Positions 8,860 through 13,959 of a stretch of DNA of 13,959 nt are shown piece after piece. Position 1 is the stretch's first letter. Every line of letters starts with the position of its first letter. The notes below the pieces were generated by a model. That model was not told the DNA's origin. It did not search any database and worked only from the letters and a program-made list of their open reading frames with translations. The translations under genes and the position numbers were made by a program. Location: contig JAQSVY010000057.1 of the NCBI GenBank assembly GCA_029266935.1, positions 1-13,959 on the forward strand. Direction: 5' to 3'. This DNA comes from Burkholderiales bacterium (GTDB lineage Bacteria > Pseudomonadota > Gammaproteobacteria > Burkholderiales > SG8-39).

Positions 8860-9719
8860 CCGGGAGTGCGGTGCCGCCGCACGGCCTCGATGAGCGCCGT
8901 GTGGTAGGCCTCGCCCAGACCCAGTGCCGCCGTCTCCTCGAGGAGACGGCGCACCGTGCCCGCGCCCTGCAGATCGAGCCCCGCGCCGCGGGCGAGCTCG
9001 AGCGCGTAGTCCAGGTCCTTCAGCATGTAGGTGACCGGGAAGGCGCGCTCGGGGTGCGACTCGGGAAGCAGCGCCTTCATGCCGTGGCTGCGCAGCGCGA
9101 AGCTGTCGGCGGAGCCCTTCGTCAGCGCGTCGAAGAGCAGCTTCGCGTCGACGACGCCGCTCGCCTTCGCCACCGCGAGCGCCTCGGCGAGCGCCATCAC
9201 CGTCGTCGACAGCACCATGTTGTTGAGGAGCTTCACCGCCTGGCCGGCGCCGGGCGCGCCGCAGTGCGTCACGTCGCTCGCCATGCAGCGCAGCAGCGGC
9301 TCGATGCGCCGAAAGAGCGCGGCGTCCGCGCCTACCGTGATGCTGAGCGTGCCCTCGACAGCGGCCTGTCGGGTGCGCGCCACCGGCGCGTCGGCGAACT
9401 GCGCGCCGCGCGCGACGAACGCCGCGGCAAGCTCGCGTGCGAGCGCGACCGGAGCGGTGCTGCAGTCGACGATGACCTGCCCGGGACGCGCGTGCCGGAT
9501 GAGCTCGGCGCACACTTCGCGTACCTCGGGCTCGCCGGGCAGAGAAAGGAAGATGATGTCCGCCTGCGCGGTTCCACGAATGGAATCCGCTTTCGTGAAA
9601 CCCGGGACATCCTTTACGTCGAATGCGAGGACCCGGGCGCCGGACTTTGCGGCCAGGTTCCGGCACATGGGCGCGCCCATCACGCCCAGGCCGATGAACC
9701 CCAACGTGGCCGGCGCCAC
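8856..9719 (-). CDS. NAD(P)-dependent beta-hydroxyacid dehydrogenase-family reductase
   Basis: A 287-residue oxidoreductase of the 3-hydroxyisobutyrate dehydrogenase/6-phosphogluconate dehydrogenase-like family. The N-terminal Rossmann domain begins with GFIGLGVMGAPM (7-18). The substrate loop is DAPVART (110-116), where 3-hydroxyisobutyrate dehydrogenase has D(V/A)PVSGG; a similar RT-bearing loop is, as I recall, found in the sulfolactaldehyde reductase YihU. The catalytic lysine is Lys163 in GAGQAVKLLNN, and MLKDLDYAL (232-240) is the conserved C-terminal patch. It probably reduces a small aldehyde or ketoacid, or oxidises the matching hydroxyacid, in the cytoplasm. The start is a GTG at 9719, eight bases after the stop of an unknown upstream gene with which it is likely co-transcribed. 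A GARP-type tartronate semialdehyde reductase is another possibility. Confidence 0.9.
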   Translation of the reverse strand: MAPATLGFIGLGVMGAPMCRNLAAKSGARVLAFDVKDVPGFTKADSIRGTAQADIIFLSLPGEPEVREVCAELIRHARPGQVIVDCSTAPVALARELAAAFVARGAQFADAPVARTRQAAVEGTLSITVGADAALFRRIEPLLRCMASDVTHCGAPGAGQAVKLLNNMVLSTTVMALAEALAVAKASGVVDAKLLFDALTKGSADSFALRSHGMKALLPESHPERAFPVTYMLKDLDYALELARGAGLDLQGAGTVRRLLEETAALGLGEAYHTALIEAVRRHRTPG

Positions 9720-9727
9720 GCCTTACT

Positions 9728-10063
9728 CTAGTAGCGCTGCTGCCCCTTGATGGACCAGGGGATGGTAGGGCCGGATTCGCCGTTCTCGCCGTTCGGTCCG
9801 GCGGCGTTCTTCTTCGGCCGGCCGGGCCGGTACGTGACCTGGAAGATCTTGAGCGGCGGGACTTTTGGCGGGGCCTCGAGGAAGCGGCAGTCGGACTCGG
9901 TCGGCACCGAAAGCAGCGCGCCGAGTCGCTTGCCGTTCAGCATCACCGTGTAACGCAGCATGTGCGCCGAGCCGCTCGCCGGCTGGGCGATGATGTCGTA
10001 CTTGCCGATCTTGAACTGCCGTCTATCGCTGGTGGTCTTCTCGGAGGCTTGCTGCTTCGCCAT
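9728..10063 (-). CDS. Hypothetical protein, 111 residues
   Basis: I do not recognise this protein. It begins MAKQQASEKTTSDRRQFKIG and is basic. It has a probable beta-rich middle (KYDIIAQ, HMLRYTVMLNGKRLGALLSVP, LKIFQVTYRPG) and a flexible, Gly/Asn/Pro-rich tail (about residues 80-104), with no signal peptide or membrane helix. Start choice is uncertain. The ATG at 10063 is used here, but AGGAG (minus strand, roughly 10073-10069 upstream) sits five bases before a TTG at 10069 and eleven before the ATG, so two extra residues are possible. Codon use matches its neighbours and it ends eight bases before the reductase gene, which supports it being real. It is divergent from the pirin gene. The charged, compact form could suit a nucleic-acid or protein-binding role, but nothing in the sequence shows that. 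Confidence 0.7.
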   Translation of the reverse strand: MAKQQASEKTTSDRRQFKIGKYDIIAQPASGSAHMLRYTVMLNGKRLGALLSVPTESDCRFLEAPPKVPPLKIFQVTYRPGRPKKNAAGPNGENGESGPTIPWSIKGQQRY

Positions 10064-10069
10064 GTGCAA

Positions 10070-10200
10070 ACGGTCTCCTAAAGGTCAAAATTGAAACGAA
10101 GCAGCGGGATCGGCAGGGGAACTGACTGCTCTTGGGGGCCCAAGCGCTTCGGTGGATGCCTTCTTATACCATATCAGCCTCTCGAATTCGAGCTTTTGCT
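10070..10200. promoter_or_regulatory. Divergent intergenic region with two palindromes
   Basis: This 131-base gap lies between the divergent hypothetical and pirin genes and is clearly richer in A/T than the genes. It contains CTTGGG-gg-CCCAAG at 10131-10144 and a perfect 12-base palindrome CTCGAATTCGAG at 10181-10192, the latter only eight bases before the pirin ATG. TATACC/CATATC at 10165-10176 is a possible -10 element, but no well-spaced -35 was found. The palindromes are candidate operators; they could also be chance. Confidence 0.45.
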
Positions 10201-11025
10201 ATGGAAATCCGTGAACTGCAACGAGTGATCCCTTCCGTTCCCGCGTCCGACGGGGCGGGCGTCAAGCTGCGCCGCAGCCTCGGCACGAGCCAGATCCAGC
10301 GCCACGATCCGTTCCTCATGCTCGACGAGTTTTACTCCGACGATCCCGAGGATTACCTCGCCGGCTTCCCATCGCACCCGCACCGCGGCTTCGAGACCGT
10401 CACCTACATGCTCGACGGCCACATGCGCCACGAGGACAGCCGCGGCAACCGCGGCGACCTCGGGCCCGGCGACGTGCAGTGGATGAGCGCGGCGCGCGGC
10501 ATCATCCATTCCGAGATGCCCCAGCAGACCGAGGGCCGCATGCGCGGCTTCCAGCTCTGGGTCAACCTGCCGGCGGCGGAAAAGATGAAGCCTGCGGCCT
10601 ACCGCGACATTTCCGCGCAGGACATCCCGGTCGTGAGCGGCGTGAAGATCATCGCTGGCGAGTACCGGAGCACCCAGGGGCCCATCCACGGCGGCGCGAC
10701 CGACCCGTACTACTTCGACATCCGCCTCGAGGCGGACGGCACGTTCGAGGCGCCCCTGCCTCCGGGGCACAACGCATTTCTCTATGCGTACGAGGGCGAA
10801 GCGCGCGTCGGGGCCGAGTCCAAGCTACTGCCCAACCGCGCGGCGGCGATCTTGACGTCAGGAGATTTCGTCAGGATCAAGAGCGACAAAGGCGCACGCG
10901 TGCTGCTGCTTGCCGGAAGGCCGCTGCGCGAGCCGGTCGTGCAGTACGGGCCGTTCGTCATGAACACCCGCGAGGAAATCGAGCGGGCGATCGCCGACTA
11001 TCAGTCGGGCGCGCTCGCGCGCTAG
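10201..11025 (+). CDS. Pirin family protein
   Basis: A 274-residue bicupin of the pirin family. The four N-terminal metal ligands are intact: His59 and His61 in SHPHRGFETVTY, and His103 and Glu105 in ARGIIHSEMP, matching the iron site of human pirin and E. coli YhhW. The C-terminal cupin (about residues 170-245) lacks a comparable ligand set, as is usual. Some bacterial pirins have quercetin 2,3-dioxygenase activity and others act as redox-sensing regulators or bind pyruvate dehydrogenase; the sequence does not decide which. The start is the ATG at 10201, where homology begins (MEIRELQRVI); an upstream in-frame ATG would add 23 unrelated residues and cross the palindromic leader. It stands alone on its strand and ends 12 bases from the convergent FAD oxidase gene. 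Confidence 0.95.
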   Translation: MEIRELQRVIPSVPASDGAGVKLRRSLGTSQIQRHDPFLMLDEFYSDDPEDYLAGFPSHPHRGFETVTYMLDGHMRHEDSRGNRGDLGPGDVQWMSAARGIIHSEMPQQTEGRMRGFQLWVNLPAAEKMKPAAYRDISAQDIPVVSGVKIIAGEYRSTQGPIHGGATDPYYFDIRLEADGTFEAPLPPGHNAFLYAYEGEARVGAESKLLPNRAAAILTSGDFVRIKSDKGARVLLLAGRPLREPVVQYGPFVMNTREEIERAIADYQSGALAR

Positions 11026-11037
11026 CGTCCGGGATGT

Positions 11038-12534
11038 TCAGAGCATGCCCCGGTAGTGGCGGTACCAGTCGCTCTGGAAGAGCTCGCGCGGATCGTACTT
11101 CCTCTTGAATTGCAGGAACTGCGGGAACTGCGGATAGCCGGCGAGGAGCTGCCGCTTGATCGCGTGGCGGTGGTAGGCGAGGTAGTAGCTGCCGCCGTAG
11201 CGAAGACCGAGGTCGATCAGGCGCCGGAAGGCGTCGCCGGCGTGGATCAGGCCGCGCGTGCCGCGCTCGACGTGCAGGTCGAGGCTCACGCAGGCGTAGG
11301 GACGGCGCGCCCAGGGCAGGAAGCTCTCCTTGTCCTGCTCGATCATCCGCACAGAGGCGCGCACGATGTTGAGGCCCGCAGCGGGCGCGTACGCGCGCAG
11401 GTCGGCGAGGAAGGCCTCCAGCGCGCTCCTCTCGCAGCAGGTCTCGGTGAGGACGTCGGTGCCGCGCGCCCCCGTGCGCCGGTCCAGCTCGCGGTGGTAA
11501 TGCTCCGGGTAGGCGCTCATCTGCTGCTCGTCGGAGTAATACACGCGCTCGTGCGTGGAGAGGCAATAGCGCGTGTAGCGGCGGAACGCTTCGGCCTTGT
11601 TGGTGTGTGAGAGGAACAGCAGCTCGCGCCAGTCGGCCTCGGCGAGGTGGCGCTGCAGGCCGGGCAGCGGCATGTCGTCGGCGACCGGGCGCCAGGTGGA
11701 GAAGATGCCGCGGTCGAGGAAGTCCGCCGACTTCTCGTCTACCGAGAGCTCGAACTCGCCGTAGAGGAAGCCGTCCTCGATGCGCTCGGCGAAGGCGCGC
11801 GCGATGCCGGTTGCGCTGCGCACCTCGACCAGCCGCTGCACCTTGCGCCGCGGCACGAGCCGCAGCGTCACCGACGTGATGACGCCGAACAGTCCGTAGC
11901 CGCCGATCGCGAGCGCGAAGAGCTCCGGGTTCTCGTCGCGGCTGCAGCGCAGCAGCTCGCCGCGCGCGGTGAGCAGCCTGAAGGCCTCGATGTCGTTGAT
12001 GAACGGCGGCATGACCAGGCCGCGCCCGTGGATGTTGGCGGAGAGCGAGCCGCCGATCGTCATGCGGTCGGCGCCCACCTGCTTCTGCGCGAAGGCCCAG
12101 GGCTGGTCGTCGCCGCGCTGTCCGACGGTGAGCTCGTTCAGCAGCTGCGGCCACTGCATGCCGGCCTCGACCTCGATCAGGCCGCGGCCGGTGTCAAAGC
12201 CCAGCACGCGGTTCATCTTGCGCGTGTCGAGGAGGATGCCGTCGGTGGCGAAGCCCTGCTGGCCCATCGAATGGCGCGAGCCGGCGACGCAGATCGAACG
12301 CTCCTCGGTGCGCGCCAGCTTGAACGCGGCGCGCAGGTCGTCGACTGATCCGGGCAAAAGGATCTGCGACACCATGGTCGCGGTGAGCGCCGAGTGCACG
12401 TCGTTGACGAACACCCCCTCGATCTCGGCCTTGCCCTTCGGCTTCGGCTTGGGCTGTACGGCAGACTGGGAAAATGCGGGTCTGGGCGCCAGGGCGCCCA
12501 AGGCAGCGAAGCGCAGGAGGTCGCGTCGCTTCAG
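11038..12534 (-). CDS. Tat-exported FAD-binding oxidase/dehydrogenase (lactone oxidase type), CTG start
   Basis: A 498-residue flavoprotein when read from CTG at 12534. The PCMH-type FAD domain shows VAGSRHSMGQQG (about 83-94), GIQ-like AGMQWPQLLNEL, IGGSLSANIHGRG (160-172) and IGGYGLFGVITSV. His88 may carry covalent flavin, as in related alditol and lactone oxidases. The C-terminal end, KRKYDPRELFQSDWYRHY, is the usual closing motif of the lactone-oxidase/GlcD-like group. Read from CTG the protein begins MKRRDLLRFAALGALAP, a twin-arginine signal with a cleavage-like AFSQSA, so export by the Tat system is expected. The only standard start nearby, TTG at 12501, would remove the two arginines. 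CTG overlaps the TGA of the upstream 98-residue gene as CTGA, mirroring the ATGA junctions elsewhere here. Substrate unknown; a sugar-derived or hydroxylated cyclic compound is plausible. Confidence 0.85.
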   Translation of the reverse strand: MKRRDLLRFAALGALAPRPAFSQSAVQPKPKPKGKAEIEGVFVNDVHSALTATMVSQILLPGSVDDLRAAFKLARTEERSICVAGSRHSMGQQGFATDGILLDTRKMNRVLGFDTGRGLIEVEAGMQWPQLLNELTVGQRGDDQPWAFAQKQVGADRMTIGGSLSANIHGRGLVMPPFINDIEAFRLLTARGELLRCSRDENPELFALAIGGYGLFGVITSVTLRLVPRRKVQRLVEVRSATGIARAFAERIEDGFLYGEFELSVDEKSADFLDRGIFSTWRPVADDMPLPGLQRHLAEADWRELLFLSHTNKAEAFRRYTRYCLSTHERVYYSDEQQMSAYPEHYHRELDRRTGARGTDVLTETCCERSALEAFLADLRAYAPAAGLNIVRASVRMIEQDKESFLPWARRPYACVSLDLHVERGTRGLIHAGDAFRRLIDLGLRYGGSYYLAYHRHAIKRQLLAGYPQFPQFLQFKRKYDPRELFQSDWYRHYRGML

Positions 12535-12827
12535 GGCTTGGCGGTGGACTGGAAGACGCCCGACAGGTCGACGTCGTCGAGGTTGACGCGCGCCTTGGAA
12601 AGGATCTCGGCGGCGGCCTTAGCGCGCGGCGTCTCCTTCTCGGCGGCGAAGTAGGCCTCGGCGAGCCTGAACGACAGCAACGCCAGCGCCTTGGGGTCGG
12701 GCTTGGACTCACCCGCGACGGCCGGCGCGGAATAGATGCGGCTCGCCATGCCGATGAATATCTCGAACGCGAGCTGGTGGTACGTGTCCCGGGCGGGGTG
12801 CGGGGCGGCTTTCTCTGGGGCGCTCAT
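12531..12827 (-). CDS. Hypothetical protein, 98 residues, coupled to FAD oxidase
   Basis: I do not recognise this family. The protein has no signal peptide and looks largely helical: YHQLAFEIFIGMASRIY (16-32), LALLSFRLAEAYFAAEKE (48-65) and PRAKAAAEILSKAR (67-80). These follow a Pro/Ala-rich N-terminus and precede VNLDDVDLSGVFQSTAKP. The start is the ATG at 12827, with GAAGG seven bases upstream on the minus strand. Its stop overlaps the CTG start of the FAD oxidase by four bases, so the two are very probably translated together and act together. By analogy with other small genes coupled to Tat-exported oxidoreductases, it might be a cytoplasmic maturation partner or small subunit, but no recognised chaperone motif is present. 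It is divergent, at 42 bases, from the CmcJ-like gene. Confidence 0.75.
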   Translation of the reverse strand: MSAPEKAAPHPARDTYHQLAFEIFIGMASRIYSAPAVAGESKPDPKALALLSFRLAEAYFAAEKETPRAKAAAEILSKARVNLDDVDLSGVFQSTAKP

Positions 12828-12869
12828 GAGGATGCCTTCGGAGGAGCCGCCATCGTATCATCGGCCTCC

Positions 12870-13658
12870 ATGGGCGCGGAGATCACCTATACCGTCGACA
12901 ACGGCGAGAAGCTCGCGAACGAGACCTTCGGGCCGAACAACATCCACCGGCGCACGAGCGGCACCGAGGAGCGGCGGACGGTCGAGATCCACAGTGGCCG
13001 GGGGAAGGAATTTTCCCTGGACGAGAACGGTTTCGTGCTGGTCGACCATCCCACCGAGGTCAAGGACTTCTTTGACGCCGAGGAGCTCAAGCGCGTCTAC
13101 TACCCGGAAGTCGAGAACCTCATCAAGCGGGTCGCGGGGGCGAAGCGGGTCGTGGTGTTCGACCACACGTTGCGCTCGGGCGACGAGTCCGAGCGCGAGG
13201 TGCGCCTCGTCCGCGAGCCGGTGCTCCAGGCGCACAACGACTACACCGAGTGGTCGGGACCGCAGCGCGTGCGCGAGGTGCTGCCCGACGAGGCCGAGCG
13301 GCTGCTCGAGAGCCGTTTCGCCATCATCCAGGTGTGGCGGGCGACCGACCAGCCGATCGTCTCCAACCCGCTGGCGATCGCCGATGCGCGCTCGATCGCG
13401 CCCGGGGACTTGCTCGTCGCCGAACGGCGCTACCCGCACCGCGTGGGCCAGACCTACCGCATCAAGTACTCGCCCGCACACCGCTGGTTCTACTTCCCGC
13501 GCATGCGCCGCGAGGAGGCGCTCGTCTTCAAGGTGTTCGATTCGGCGACCGACGGCCGCGCGCGCTTCACTCCGCATACCTCGTTCGACGATCCGGCGAC
13601 GCCGCCCGGCGCGCCGCCCCGGCAGAGCATCGAGGCCCGGACCTTAGCCTTTTTCTAG
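12870..13658 (+). CDS. CmcJ/NvfI-like putative oxygenase
   Basis: A 262-residue protein matching my memory of the CmcJ/NvfI family, named for a cephamycin 7-alpha-methoxylation protein and a fungal oxygenase. Conserved-looking segments are VFDHTLRSG (97-104), AHNDYTEWSGPQRVREVLP (121-139), IIQVWRATDQPI (152-163), PLAIADARSIAPGDL (167-181), SPAHRWFYFPRMRREEALVFKVFDS in two parts (201-225), and PPRQSIEART near the end. His122-x-Asp124 with His204 would suit a non-haem iron facial triad, and Arg251 could anchor 2-oxoglutarate; this is inference. The ATG at 12870 starts the conserved region, and no good ribosome-binding site is seen before it. The last 15 bases overlap the convergent MFS gene. 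In bacteria these proteins are common as uncharacterised oxidoreductases in catabolic or secondary-metabolite regions. Confidence 0.82.
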   Translation: MGAEITYTVDNGEKLANETFGPNNIHRRTSGTEERRTVEIHSGRGKEFSLDENGFVLVDHPTEVKDFFDAEELKRVYYPEVENLIKRVAGAKRVVVFDHTLRSGDESEREVRLVREPVLQAHNDYTEWSGPQRVREVLPDEAERLLESRFAIIQVWRATDQPIVSNPLAIADARSIAPGDLLVAERRYPHRVGQTYRIKYSPAHRWFYFPRMRREEALVFKVFDSATDGRARFTPHTSFDDPATPPGAPPRQSIEARTLAFF

Positions 13659-13958
13659 GAGAGGTCGTTCAGGCTTCCGCGCGAAGAAGAAGAAAAGCGA
13701 GCCGACGCCCGCCAGCAGCGCGAGGATGGTGAAGCCGGCGCGGTAGTTGCCGGTCGCATCCGCGAGGATGCCCGCGACCATGGGACCGCCGACCTGGCCC
13801 ACGACGATGATCATCACCGAGAGGCCGAGAATCATGCCGATCGCGCTGCGCCCGAAATAGTCCGCGCGCAGCGCCTGCATGAACGGCCCGCGCAGGCCCC
13901 AGGCGGCGCCGTGCAGCACCGCGAAGGCGAGCACCATCGGCACCGCGGACGCGTAGGT
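13644..13958 (-). CDS. Major facilitator superfamily transporter (3' part)
   Basis: The last 104 residues of an MFS permease; the frame is open to the window edge, so the 5' end lies beyond. About three hydrophobic helices are visible: PMVLAFAVLHGAAWGL, then IGMILGLSVMIIVVGQVGG and GFTILALLAGVGSLFFFFA. They are joined by loops with GRSAIG and GILADATGNYRAGF, the usual signature of the last two helices of a 12-helix MFS protein. The tail is short and basic (RKPERPLLEKG). This is an inner-membrane solute transporter, uniporter or exporter; the substrate cannot be inferred. The GTG at 13943 is not a start, since homologous membrane sequence (TYASAV) continues upstream. Its end overlaps the CmcJ-like gene by 15 bases. 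Confidence 0.9.
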   Translation of the reverse strand, partial: TYASAVPMVLAFAVLHGAAWGLRGPFMQALRADYFGRSAIGMILGLSVMIIVVGQVGGPMVAGILADATGNYRAGFTILALLAGVGSLFFFFARKPERPLLEKG

Positions 13959-13959
13959 G

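Noticed and set aside
8530..9666. Minus-strand extension of the P450 frame by 379 codons
   Set aside because: It covers the DUF883 and reductase genes in another frame and has no domain character; the P450 hinge begins just after 8529.
12474..12869. Upstream extension of the CmcJ-like gene
   Set aside because: The extension is an Arg/Gly-rich shadow over the small minus-strand gene; family-like sequence begins at the ATG at 12870.

Overview
The window is GC-rich bacterial chromosome, packed with small overlaps between genes. Most genes use ATG or GTG starts with 4-base ATGA/GTGA junctions. Codon use, Tat-type enzymes, a DUF883 membrane-anchor protein and the mix of oxidative catabolic enzymes suggest a soil or sediment proteobacterium, most likely a betaproteobacterium of Burkholderiales type. 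That assignment is by feel and was not searched. There are no rRNA, tRNA, CRISPR, IS or phage signals, and no gap of 300 bases without a gene.

Layout. (1) Bases 2-4185, plus strand: the end of a MalK/UgpC-type ABC ATPase, coupled by a GTGA overlap to a three-gene molybdenum hydroxylase of the CO dehydrogenase/xanthine dehydrogenase family (FAD subunit, [2Fe-2S] subunit, Mo subunit). The Mo subunit lacks both CO dehydrogenase active-site signatures, so this is probably a hydroxylase for an imported organic compound. (2) Bases 4155-8529, minus strand: an operon reading cytochrome P450, Tat-signal amidohydrolase, VOC-fold protein, carboxymuconolactone-decarboxylase-like protein and SAM methyltransferase. 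The amidohydrolase is broken: two recognisable halves lie in different frames and about 50-60 residues seem to be missing between them. (3) Bases 8614-10069: a small DUF883 gene on plus, converging on a beta-hydroxyacid dehydrogenase-like reductase and an unknown 111-residue protein on minus. (4) Bases 10201-11025, plus: a pirin with all four metal ligands. (5) Bases 11038-12827, minus: an unknown 98-residue protein coupled to a Tat-exported FAD oxidase/dehydrogenase of the lactone-oxidase type. Its only sensible start is CTG, inside a CTGA overlap. (6) Bases 12870-13658, plus: a CmcJ/NvfI-like putative oxygenase, converging on the 3' end of an MFS transporter that runs off the window.

Taken together the window looks like an accessory catabolic region: two transporters and several oxidative enzymes (Mo hydroxylase, P450, FAD oxidase, possible 2-oxoglutarate-type oxygenase, VOC protein, reductase). 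The substrate cannot be read from the sequence. No transcriptional regulator is present. I found no clearly new multi-gene system. The most checkable oddities are the internally deleted amidohydrolase, the CTG start, the unusual Mo-site loop, and four convergent gene pairs that overlap or nearly touch.
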